Source of the DNA: Nitrospirota bacterium
GTDB lineage: Bacteria; Nitrospirota; 9FT-COMBO-42-15; HDB-SIOI813
Assembly: GCA_023248395.1 (NCBI GenBank)
Contig: JAHFEQ010000008.1
Span: 1 to 34,300, forward strand
Reading direction: 5' to 3'
DNA: 34,300 nt
The notes beneath the pieces were generated by a model. That model was not told where the DNA came from and did not search any database. It saw nothing but the letters and a program-made list of their open reading frames with translations. The translations under genes were made by a program, and so were the position numbers. This document shows positions 7,167 to 14,573 of this stretch, piece after piece. The first letter of the stretch is position 1; every line of letters begins with the position of its first letter.

Positions 7167-9979
7167 GCCGCCAGCACCTCGTTCAGATCCTCAAGGATAC
7201 GGTTCACCTCCGGCCCAAAGAGCTGGTGAATCCTGACAGGGCCACCCTTCTCATAGAACGGCGCTAATTCAAGGTCTTCCATGCTGATGCTCAGGGAGGT
7301 GGCGATGTGCTCTTTGATCATCGAGAGCCATTCCCTCTGTTCCGGAGTGAACCGTTTCCCGGCCTTTTCATGATCCAACAGCCATCTGCTAAATCTCCGG
7401 TCCACGGTCTCTGAGAAGGGTTCAAGGATGTTGCTCTCTCCTACGGCAAAGCGGATCAGGGAGATGATGTTGGTCAGGAGCTTTTGCGGCCCTACCCCTC
7501 TGACCTTTGCTTTCTCCAGGTGTTCATAGGCCTGCCAGAGGAGTTCAGGGGTGAGGTTATAGGGCGGTCTTTTGATGGCATCCGCAAGTTCCTTGATCTC
7601 TTCATACACGATGTGACGTCTGCGATAGGGTTTACTGTAGATGATCTGGAGCGCCGATAGCTCATCCCTTTTCTCTTCTATGAATCGCTTGAAGGTATCC
7701 ACAACGGTCCGGGCCTTCTCCTTTGCCTTCTCATCGAAGCCGGCAAAGAGGAGCGCATCTTTGCTTACCGTATCGATGATCTGTTCACTCCTCTTTTTGA
7801 TCTCGATCAGGGTATTTCTCAATACCGGATTGTCAAAAGGGGAACAGGCCACCTTCACCAACTCGTCTGAGGCCTGACGGATCTGCTCTTCTGTCGGCAC
7901 ACCGGTCTTGAAAATCTCCCGTGCCTTCTCTATCTTTTTATCCGGGTCCACGGCATCCAGCAGGTTGTTGATGATCTCTTTTAAGGGCTTCCCATCGGCG
8001 GCAGTCTCTATCTCTCTCCCGTCCTTTTCATCGATCTCTTTCGCCAGCCTTGCAAGCCTTCCGGCCAATGAAATAAGTGTATCCTCGTCCCTATTCCCGA
8101 GGGCAACCGACAGTATGAGTTTATCAAAGGGGATGCCCCTCTTACGCTCCAGCGGCCTTGAGTCTGTCTTGTCATTCTCACAGACCCCCACGGCATCGAT
8201 GATCACAAAGTGGGTTTTATGAACGGCATCGCGTGTGACCGCGTTCAGATCTGTAGGAGAAATAACTCTCGTGCCCCGCCCTTTCATCTGCTCAAAGTAG
8301 ACCCTCGATTTCACATCCCGCATAAATAAGAGGCACTCGAGGGGCTTTATATCCGTGCCTGTTGAGATCATGTCTACGGTCACGGCGACGCGGGGATTGT
8401 AGGAGTTACGAAAACTGGCGATGAGGTCTTCAGGCTTTTCGCCTGTCGTCTTATAGGTGATCTTTTTGCAGAAGTCATTTCCCTTACCAAATTCTTCCCT
8501 GACGATATGGACGATATCTTCGGCGTGGGAATCGTCTTTGGCAAAGATGAGGGTTTTGGGGACATCATTTCTGCCGGGGAATATCTCTGTAAAGAGCTTT
8601 TCCTTAAAGGTCCTGATTACAGTCCTGATCTGATCGGGCGCCACCACATCCCGGTCTAACTGGATCGGTGCATACGCCAGCTCTTCGTCTAATTGCTCCC
8701 ATTTGGTCTTTCTTGTGAGCTTGTCCCTCCTGTCGACATAATAGCCGGCATCCACCTTACTCCCCTTTCCCGTGATCTCGGTCTCGATCCGGTAGACCTC
8801 GTACCCCACATTGACACCGTCTGCAACGGCACGCTCATGGCTATACTCCATGACCAGGTTCTGGTTGAAAAAGCCGAGGGTCTGTTTCGATGGTGTTGCG
8901 GTAAGCCCTATGATAAAGGCGTCAAAATATTCGAGGACCTGTCTCCAGAGATTATAAATAGAGCGGTGGCATTCATCGGTGACGATAAAGTCGAAGGTCT
9001 CAATTGGAATCTGAGGGTTATACAGGACCTCCCTTGCCCTCTCCTCTTCAGGTAAGATATCGAACAGGGACCGCTCTTCCAATTCTGCATCTAACCCCGG
9101 CTCCCCCTTTAGCATGGAATAGAGCCTTTGAATCGTGGTGATGCAGACCCGGCTGACAGGATCGAGGGTATTGGAGGCGAGGTGTTGGACATTGTAGAGT
9201 TCTGTAAACTTCCTCCCGTCATCGGGTGTGACATACTGCTGGAATTCCTTCTTCGCCTGACGCCCCAGGTTACTCCTGTCGACCAGGAACAGGATCCTTC
9301 TTGCATTAGCGAATTTGATCAACCGGTAAATGAAGCTCACGGAGGTATAGGTCTTGCCGCTGCCGGTGGCCATCTGGATGAGCGCCCTCGGTCTTGCCTC
9401 TGAAAAGGATAGGTCGAGGTTTTTGATGGCCTCGATCTGGCAGTCCCTTAATCCCCCCCTTCCCGTTGCAATGCTTCGCAGCAACGAGAACCCAGCCCCT
9501 TTACTAAAGGGGGGTGAGGAGGGAATCAGAGGCGGCATTTGCTTCAGTCTTGTTCGGAGGGTGGCGCTGTTTGAAAGCCACTCTTTCAGGGTCTCCGGCT
9601 TATGAAAGGCAAACACCCTTCGGGAGCGTGTTTCGGGGTCCCGCAGATCCCTGAAAAAGGTCTCAACACCGGTACTCTCATAGGCAAAGGGGAGGGGCTC
9701 CTGGACATGGGGGAGATTCTCAGGGACTCCAACCAGGTAGGCCTGAGATTGCTCTGCCACGCCGCTTAATGTCGTTCCTTCTGGCTTTGCCTCTACAACA
9801 CCAGCCGCCTTTCTATCCACGAAGAGGAGATAATCGGCAGTACCGGATTCGAGAGGAAACTCCCGGACAGCGATACCCAGGGCGGCACTGAGATTTAATT
9901 CCCTCAGGTCTTGCACCTTCCAGCCAGTGGCTTCCAGCAACTTGTCTATATTTTTCCTTGCCTTTTCCTCAGGTTTCAT
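7163..9979 (-). CDS. hsdR: Type I restriction endonuclease subunit HsdR (EcoEI-like)
   Basis: The 938-residue protein starts with a PD-(D/E)xK nuclease domain (GTADYLLFVDRK, D49; VVEAK, E63-K65). The SF2 translocase follows, with Walker A ATGSGKT at 204-210 and a DECH box at 335-338 (TDECHR). Motif III is LTATPSK, and motif VI is seen in QMKGRGTR. The C-terminus (SETVDRRFSRWLL and following) resembles EcoEI-type R proteins. HsdR translocates DNA and cuts it when HsdS/HsdM meet an unmodified site. It is the first gene of the operon, 28 bases or so after the predicted transcription start, with AGGA about 9 bases before the ATG. Residues 152-176 are encoded by a palindromic repeat just before the helicase core. 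All key residues are present, so the enzyme is probably active. Confidence 0.97.
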   Translation of the reverse strand: MKPEEKARKNIDKLLEATGWKVQDLRELNLSAALGIAVREFPLESGTADYLLFVDRKAAGVVEAKPEGTTLSGVAEQSQAYLVGVPENLPHVQEPLPFAYESTGVETFFRDLRDPETRSRRVFAFHKPETLKEWLSNSATLRTRLKQMPPLIPSSPPFSKGAGFSLLRSIATGRGGLRDCQIEAIKNLDLSFSEARPRALIQMATGSGKTYTSVSFIYRLIKFANARRILFLVDRSNLGRQAKKEFQQYVTPDDGRKFTELYNVQHLASNTLDPVSRVCITTIQRLYSMLKGEPGLDAELEERSLFDILPEEERAREVLYNPQIPIETFDFIVTDECHRSIYNLWRQVLEYFDAFIIGLTATPSKQTLGFFNQNLVMEYSHERAVADGVNVGYEVYRIETEITGKGSKVDAGYYVDRRDKLTRKTKWEQLDEELAYAPIQLDRDVVAPDQIRTVIRTFKEKLFTEIFPGRNDVPKTLIFAKDDSHAEDIVHIVREEFGKGNDFCKKITYKTTGEKPEDLIASFRNSYNPRVAVTVDMISTGTDIKPLECLLFMRDVKSRVYFEQMKGRGTRVISPTDLNAVTRDAVHKTHFVIIDAVGVCENDKTDSRPLERKRGIPFDKLILSVALGNRDEDTLISLAGRLARLAKEIDEKDGREIETAADGKPLKEIINNLLDAVDPDKKIEKAREIFKTGVPTEEQIRQASDELVKVACSPFDNPVLRNTLIEIKKRSEQIIDTVSKDALLFAGFDEKAKEKARTVVDTFKRFIEEKRDELSALQIIYSKPYRRRHIVYEEIKELADAIKRPPYNLTPELLWQAYEHLEKAKVRGVGPQKLLTNIISLIRFAVGESNILEPFSETVDRRFSRWLLDHEKAGKRFTPEQREWLSMIKEHIATSLSISMEDLELAPFYEKGGPVRIHQLFGPEVNRILEDLNEVLAA
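9450..9527. repeat. About 78-bp palindromic repeat inserted in frame in hsdR
   Basis: The element has a perfect inner palindrome CCCCTTTACTAAAGGGG at 9496-9512, a second hairpin GTTGC/GCAAC at 9465-9485, and G/C-run ends (AATCCCC at the left, GGGGGG...GGGAATC at the right). It belongs to the C-run/TTTA-TAAA/G-run type of dispersed repeat, like the copy in mtaB. It encodes residues about 152-176 of HsdR, between the nuclease part and the motif LRDCQIEAI that opens the helicase core. The borders are approximate. Confidence 0.75.
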
Positions 9980-10281
9980 AATATTAATTCCTGGGTAGGT
10001 AGTTTATGGGCCAATTCTACTGAGGAATTGAAGCCAGGTCAAGGAAAAGTCCCGATTGATAGTAACCTCTCAGTGGAGCAAGGGTGGGGTCGTTGCCCTG
10101 AGTGACTTGCCAGGGAGCAGTTGGGCAACTGTCTTTTTAAAATTGGGGCGGCAGGCGGAGCCAAAGTTTACACATGGTTTTTTTTATCTGGATGTGCTAA
10201 TTTTTATATTGTAAAAGGAAAAATGTGTTTGTTTCGGCTGATATATGTCAGCCGAGGCAATGAGGGGGAAGGGGGTCGAAG
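9980..10281. other. Intergenic region between divergent hsdR and nth, with two hairpins
   Basis: Apart from the hsdR promoter, two structures are visible. One is a stem GTTGCCC/GGGCAAC at 10092-10129 containing an inner CCCTG/CAGGG stem, followed on the plus strand by a short T-run (10133-10137), terminator-like in shape. The other is the inverted repeat TCGGCTGA/TCAGCCGA at 10234-10255 with a six-base loop, 27 bases before nth, a possible operator. A purine-rich Shine-Dalgarno tract lies just before the nth ATG. I saw no tRNA, no cobalamin riboswitch signature and no convincing small ORF. Confidence 0.5.
10014..10042 (-). promoter_or_regulatory. Sigma70-like promoter of the hsdR operon
   Basis: On the minus strand, the -35 box TTGACC (10042-10037) and the -10 box TAGAAT (10019-10014) are 17 bases apart. 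The start of transcription would fall near 10007, about 28 bases before the hsdR ATG. It is the only good promoter I see for the seven genes downstream. Confidence 0.7.
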
Positions 10282-10914
10282 ATGGAACTCAGGGAAAAGG
10301 CGTGCGAGATTCTGCGCCGCTTGAGAAGGGAGTATCCCTCCCCAAAAGTTGCCCTTAATTTTAATACCCCTTTTGAATTGCTTGTGGCTACGATCCTCTC
10401 CGCACAAACAACGGATGTCCATGTCAATAAGGTGACTGAGAACCTTTTCAAGAAATATAGATCGGTTAAGGACTATGCAGATACCCCGATCGAGAATCTT
10501 CAGAAAGATGTAAGCTCTGTCAACTTCTATAAGACGAAGGCGAGGAATATCCAGGGGACGGCGAGGATGATCATAGAAAAATTTCACTCAGAGGTCCCGA
10601 AGACGATGGATGACTTGATAAGCCTGCCAGGGGTTGCCCGTAAAACAGCCAATATCGTGCTCTCAAACGTCTACGGTATCGATGAAGGGATTGCTGTAGA
10701 TACCCATGTGAAGAGGGTGTCCTACAGGCTTGGGCTTACGAAAAACGAGGACCCTGTCAGGAGCGAGAGGGATCTGATGGCGATCACCCCCAGGGAGGAA
10801 TGGGGGAATCTATCCCATCTCCTGATATTTCATGGAAGAAAAATATGCCAGGCCAAAAAGCCGAAACATCAGGAATGTGTATTGTATGACATATGTCCGT
10901 CGAATAAGATATGA
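10282..10914 (+). CDS. nth: Endonuclease III (DNA glycosylase/AP lyase)
   Basis: The 210-residue protein matches Nth in length. The helix-hairpin-helix LPGVARKTAN carries the catalytic lysine K121, and VDTHVKR the catalytic aspartate D140. It removes oxidised pyrimidines and cuts the strand at the resulting AP site in base excision repair. The C-terminal iron-sulfur motif is unusual. The spacing fits the family pattern C-x6-C-x2-C-x5-C, but the second ligand is histidine (C189, H196, C199, C205). Either the cluster is held by three Cys and one His, or it is labile. A purine-rich ribosome binding site precedes the ATG. The stop overlaps the cobO start by 4 bases. Confidence 0.95.
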   Translation: MELREKACEILRRLRREYPSPKVALNFNTPFELLVATILSAQTTDVHVNKVTENLFKKYRSVKDYADTPIENLQKDVSSVNFYKTKARNIQGTARMIIEKFHSEVPKTMDDLISLPGVARKTANIVLSNVYGIDEGIAVDTHVKRVSYRLGLTKNEDPVRSERDLMAITPREEWGNLSHLLIFHGRKICQAKKPKHQECVLYDICPSNKI

Positions 10915-11483
10915 AAATGGAAAAGCCACAACTCAGAGTCTTTGAACCCAGGAAAAAGGTCGGCCTTGTTGTTGTGATTACAGGCGGTGGAAAGGGAAAG
11001 ACCACCTCGGCACTGGGCATGGCATTACGGGCAGTGGGTTATAACATGAAGGTGTGTATCATCCACTTTATAAAGGGGGATATGTATTCAGGAGAGCTGG
11101 ATGGCATCAGGAGGCTATCCCCTAACGTAGAGGTCCATCTGACAGGTAAGGGGTTCTGCGGGATCATGGGTGACCCGTATCCTTTTGAAGAACACAGGGC
11201 AAATGCCCAGGATGCCATAAGACTCGTGAAGGACAAAATATCTTCAGGAAATTTTGATATTGTCATCCTCGACGAGATAAACAATGCCCTGAAACTTGAA
11301 CTGATCGATCTTCCGCAGGTCTTAGATATTATCGATAATAAGCCGCCACTGATGCACCTTATCCTGACAGGCAGGGATGCCCATCCTGAGGTGATTAAGA
11401 AGGCCCACACCGTCACTGAGGTGAAGGAGATAAAACATGCCTTCCGGCAAGGAATAGAGCCCCAGAAGGGTATTGACTACTAA
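10911..11483 (+). CDS. cobO: Cob(I)yrinic acid a,c-diamide / cob(I)alamin adenosyltransferase (CobO/BtuR type)
   Basis: The 190-residue protein has the P-loop of the CobA/CobO/BtuR family, TGGGKGKTTSA (about residues 24-34), a Walker-B-like stretch FDIVILDEINNAL, and the family segment LTGRDAHPEV. It transfers the adenosyl group of ATP to the cobalt of reduced corrinoids, giving adenosylcobalamin or its precursor. The ATG lies in the ATGA overlap with nth, so the two are translated together although their functions are unrelated. No cobalamin riboswitch signature is visible before nth. The N-terminal dozen residues are short and basic, as is common in the family. Confidence 0.93.
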   Translation: MKMEKPQLRVFEPRKKVGLVVVITGGGKGKTTSALGMALRAVGYNMKVCIIHFIKGDMYSGELDGIRRLSPNVEVHLTGKGFCGIMGDPYPFEEHRANAQDAIRLVKDKISSGNFDIVILDEINNALKLELIDLPQVLDIIDNKPPLMHLILTGRDAHPEVIKKAHTVTEVKEIKHAFRQGIEPQKGIDY

Positions 11484-11526
11484 AGCAATTCAGTCACGCC
11501 CACCGTGTCCACTCCAGGCTACCAAT

Positions 11527-12219
11527 TTACAGCAATCCTTTATCTGCAAAGCTCAAAAACCCTCCGTCACCCAGGATGACATGGTCTAAGACCTTTATCC
11601 CGAGGAGGTCGCCGGCGGCCACCAGTCTCTTTGTGATCTCGATATCTTCCGGGCTTGGTGACGGGTCCCCGCTCGGGTGATTATGCAGAAAGATGACCGA
11701 TGCCGCTGAATTTTTAATGGCCTGGATATAGACCTCTCTCGGATGAACAATGCTGGACGTGAGGCAACCCTCTGAGACGGTATAGTCAGCAAAGATCCTG
11801 TTTTTCCCATCCAGCATCAAAAGTCTGAAGACCTCTTTCTTCAGCCCATGGAAATATTGTATATAATGACGGGAAACGTCATAGACATCCCTGCTTGAGA
11901 GTATGCGTCTCTTTTTGCCCAATGGAAATGCGGCAGCCCTTTTGCCTATCTCAAGGGAGGCCTTTATCTGGGCGGCCTTAGCCAAACCTACTCCCTTTAT
12001 AGAACAGAGTTCGTGGATGGTAGCCCCTGCCAGGGCCTTTAAATCTCCATAATGCTGTAATATCTCCATAGCCAGTTCCACAGCGCTCTTCCCTGCGCTG
12101 CCGGTGCGCAGGACTACGGCAAGCAGATGTGCCGTAGAGAGATGATCTTCCCCCTCCTTGATTAATCTTTCCCTCGGCCTCTCATCCTCGGGCCAGTGAT
12201 TGATGCCAACCTTTTTCAT
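11527..12219 (-). CDS. radC: RadC family JAB/MPN-domain protein
   Basis: Starting from the ATG at 12219 the protein has 230 residues, the usual length for RadC; the open frame extends upstream to 12354, but that extension is not RadC-like. The N-terminal part (NHWPEDERPRERLI) and a helix-hairpin-helix (LCSIKGVGLAKAAQIKA) precede the JAB/MPN metalloprotease-like domain with the motif HNHPSGDPSPSPEDIEIT. The true role of RadC proteins is unsettled; a DNA-repair function was proposed and later questioned. The gene is divergent from the TrkA-C gene, with only 49 bases between the two starts. Confidence 0.93.
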   Translation of the reverse strand: MKKVGINHWPEDERPRERLIKEGEDHLSTAHLLAVVLRTGSAGKSAVELAMEILQHYGDLKALAGATIHELCSIKGVGLAKAAQIKASLEIGKRAAAFPLGKKRRILSSRDVYDVSRHYIQYFHGLKKEVFRLLMLDGKNRIFADYTVSEGCLTSSIVHPREVYIQAIKNSAASVIFLHNHPSGDPSPSPEDIEITKRLVAAGDLLGIKVLDHVILGDGGFLSFADKGLL

Positions 12220-12268
12220 AATTGGAATTGTATTTTCTCTCCACATCCTATATACTTTTTTTATTATC

Positions 12269-12865
12269 ATGGCCAGATTTAACCGGATATATAAGGAGCT
12301 CAGTATCGCCTTAGAGGGGCTTAAAAAGGGGATCCTGGAGATAGCGATTACCACAAGCGAAAATACGCAGGTGGCAAAGCTCCTTTTTCAAGTATTCGAA
12401 CTGGAGAAAAAGACAGACAGCCTCTACATCGATATTGGCAAAACGGTTTTTGAACTCCGCCATCTCACCTTTAATGAGATCTTAGATAACAAGGATGTCA
12501 AAGATTACATCCATTCAATCCATTCAATCCAGCAGGATATCCAGACTATAGAAAAAGAGATCAACCTCCTGAGAGAAAACCGTGTCAAGTCCAGGATGGA
12601 GGAAATACAGAGATATATGCGGCGGGGAAACTATACCATTGAGGAGCTTAGGGTAGAGAAAGATTCTCCGGTGACTGGTAAGGAGATCGGCAAACTAAAG
12701 ATTCCTTCCGGAGTTATTATAATATCTGTAATCCACCATGATCTCTTTGCCATGCCGAAAGATAGTCTGTGTCTCACTGAAGGGGACAGGGTTTTTATCT
12801 TAGGTTCAAGGGACAAGATTAATGAAGCGGCATTATTCTTCTCTCCCTCTAAGCACCCTGCCTGA
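12269..12865 (+). CDS. Coiled-coil/PhoU-like protein with C-terminal TrkA-C (RCK_C) domain
   Basis: From the ATG at 12269 the product is 198 residues. The first about 125 residues are helical and PhoU-like. The C-terminal part (IGKLKIPSGVIIISVIHHDLFAMPKDSLCLTEGDRVFILGS) has the sequence pattern of a TrkA-C domain, the regulatory ligand-binding domain of potassium channels and transporters. No channel or transporter gene is adjacent, so its partner is unknown. The open frame runs further upstream to a TTG at 12200, which would add a strongly hydrophobic segment of about 20 residues, a possible membrane anchor, but would overlap radC. Neither start has a clear Shine-Dalgarno sequence. The 3' end overlaps the convergent mtaB by 33 bases. 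Confidence 0.8.
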   Translation: MARFNRIYKELSIALEGLKKGILEIAITTSENTQVAKLLFQVFELEKKTDSLYIDIGKTVFELRHLTFNEILDNKDVKDYIHSIHSIQQDIQTIEKEINLLRENRVKSRMEEIQRYMRRGNYTIEELRVEKDSPVTGKEIGKLKIPSGVIIISVIHHDLFAMPKDSLCLTEGDRVFILGSRDKINEAALFFSPSKHPA

Positions 12866-14185
12866 CAGGCTGTCATTCACCATACCTGACAATTGGACCT
12901 TAATGAATCCTCCCTTACCCCCTGACACCCCCCCTTTTTCCCCCTTTATTAAAGTGGGATTGACCAGCACCTTTAAATAGTTTCCCGTATATCCCTTAAG
13001 CAGGCCGGTCATCTCATCTTCCTCTTCCTCAATCAGGACATCAACGACCTTCCCAATGTATCTGTTCTTAAACTCCCTGTTCTTTCTCTCTCCCAGCCCC
13101 CTTATGGCATCACTCCTCTTTCGCTTAACATCCCCTTTTACGGTCTCTCTCACATCATAGGCGGCTGTCCCATGCCTCGGCGAATAGGCAAAGACATGCA
13201 GGTAGGTTACAGGAAGCCTTCCTATAAAACTGTGTGTATTCCTGAAATGGTGATCTTCCTCTCCAGGATATCCAACCATGACATCGCATCCTATCCCCGC
13301 ATCTTCAATCCTCCCTCTGATCTTTAGTATCAGATCCCCGAAGAATTCCGGTGTATAGTTTCTGTTCATCTTCAGGAGAATATCCTCATCTCCGCTCTGG
13401 AGAGGGATGTGGAAGTGTTTGCAGATCCTCTCCTCTGAGGCCACAAGGTCTATCAACTTATCCGTGATCTCTCTCGGCTCTATGGAAGACAGTCTGACCC
13501 GCTGTATATCTGTCTCTGTCAACATCCTTTCAATGAGGGACGACAGAGAGGCCTTTGGAGCGAGGTCCCTCCCGTATCCGCCGAGGTGTACCCCGCATAG
13601 CACGATCTCCTTATATCCGGATTGATCCAACGATCTTACCTGCCTTACGGCATCATCCGGGTTCAGGCTTCTGCTCTCTCCTCTCGCAAACGGCACAATG
13701 CAGTAGGAACACCGGCTATCGCACCCATCCTGAACCTTTACAAAGGCCCGTGTCCGTGCCGGGAATTCAGTGAAACCGGGTCGTGATATCATCAATGTAT
13801 GAGAGATATCACCCACAAAAATCTTATGGTCATTCGAATCATCCTCATAATTTTTTAAATAGTCCATAAACGCATACTTCTCTTCATTCCCTAAGACCAT
13901 AGAGACACCTTCAACCTTTGCGATCTCTTCAGGCCTTGTCTGGGCATAACACCCTGTCACAATGACCCGTGCCTTATTGTTTCTCCGGATGGCCCTTCTG
14001 ATAAGCCTTCGTGACTCCACATCCCCTTTCCCTGTCACAGTGCAGGTATTGACGACATAGATGTCTGCCTCATCATCGAATGGGACGATGGTATAGTCCC
14101 TGCTGCCACTGATGGAGGACTGTATCGCAGCGGTATCATATTGATTCACCTTGCATCCTAAGGTAGAAAAGGCTATTCTCATCAA
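12833..14185 (-). CDS. mtaB: tRNA (N6-threonylcarbamoyladenosine(37)-C2)-methylthiotransferase MtaB
   Basis: The 450-residue radical SAM methylthiotransferase has the three N-terminal domain cysteines (C11, C48, C79), the radical SAM triad CDSRCSYC (C155, C159, C162) and a C-terminal TRAM domain. The segments GCKVNQYDT and NTCTVTGKGD point to MtaB rather than MiaB or RimO. The enzyme converts t6A37 to ms2t6A37 in tRNAs. The TRAM domain is interrupted at about residues 409-427 by a repeat-encoded insert rich in Gly and Lys. The gene's ATG overlaps the vanZ stop by 4 bases, so it is translated with vanZ and probably miaB. Confidence 0.94.
   Translation of the reverse strand: MMRIAFSTLGCKVNQYDTAAIQSSISGSRDYTIVPFDDEADIYVVNTCTVTGKGDVESRRLIRRAIRRNNKARVIVTGCYAQTRPEEIAKVEGVSMVLGNEEKYAFMDYLKNYEDDSNDHKIFVGDISHTLMISRPGFTEFPARTRAFVKVQDGCDSRCSYCIVPFARGESRSLNPDDAVRQVRSLDQSGYKEIVLCGVHLGGYGRDLAPKASLSSLIERMLTETDIQRVRLSSIEPREITDKLIDLVASEERICKHFHIPLQSGDEDILLKMNRNYTPEFFGDLILKIRGRIEDAGIGCDVMVGYPGEEDHHFRNTHSFIGRLPVTYLHVFAYSPRHGTAAYDVRETVKGDVKRKRSDAIRGLGERKNREFKNRYIGKVVDVLIEEEEDEMTGLLKGYTGNYLKVLVNPTLIKGEKGGVSGGKGGFIKVQLSGMVNDSLSGRVLRGREE
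12905..12961. repeat. 57-bp palindromic repeat inserted in frame in mtaB
   Basis: The element is bounded by AATCC (12905-12909) and GGATT (12957-12961). Inside it has C-runs and the palindrome core CCCTTTATTAAAGTGGG. It is 19 codons long. On the minus strand it encodes NPTLIKGEKGG followed by more Gly/Lys, in the TRAM domain between KVLV and QLSGM. It is of the same general type as the element in hsdR. Confidence 0.75.
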
Positions 14186-14562
14186 TCAGAAACCCTCCTG
14201 AACACCTTTCTTTTAATAAATACCGCCGTCATGGCCATTATGGCCCCAAACCCGTCTGCAGCAACGTCCTTAATATCCGACGTTCTTGTTGGGACAAAGG
14301 ATTGATGAAACTCGTCACTCACACCATAACCCAGAGTAATGACCACAGTAAAAAGGACAAGCAACAGAAAGTTTACCCCACTCCAGGTGCCACTCAGGGC
14401 ACGAAACAGGAGCGTTGCAAATATGGCATACTCTGACACATGGGCCACCTTGTCAAAAAATGGAAACGGGGCTTTTTTCAAAGGGAAGGGCATGGATGAT
14501 AACAGAAACACAAGGACAGCAAAGATGATCACAGGGCCCCAAAGAGAAATCATCTTCTTCAT
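14182..14562 (-). CDS. VanZ family membrane protein
   Basis: The 126-residue protein has about four hydrophobic segments (near 6-22, 44-60, 64-80 and 103-117). It carries the VanZ signatures DKVAHVSEYAIFATLLFRAL and YGVSDEFHQSFVPTRTSDIKDVAADGFGA. VanZ-like proteins are small inner-membrane proteins; one confers low-level teicoplanin resistance, but most members have no known function. It sits between miaB (11-base gap) and mtaB (4-base overlap), so it is part of a tRNA-modification operon without an evident functional link. Confidence 0.88.
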   Translation of the reverse strand: MKKMISLWGPVIIFAVLVFLLSSMPFPLKKAPFPFFDKVAHVSEYAIFATLLFRALSGTWSGVNFLLLVLFTVVITLGYGVSDEFHQSFVPTRTSDIKDVAADGFGAIMAMTAVFIKRKVFRRVSD

Positions 14563-14573
14563 AGCGGATACAC

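Noticed and set aside
9980-10281. Cobalamin riboswitch before nth-cobO
   Set aside because: I looked for the conserved box and stem pattern and found only unrelated hairpins.
12511-12530. Short direct repeat ATTCAATCC in the TrkA-C gene
   Set aside because: Two copies of nine bases inside a coding helix; too short to be meaningful.
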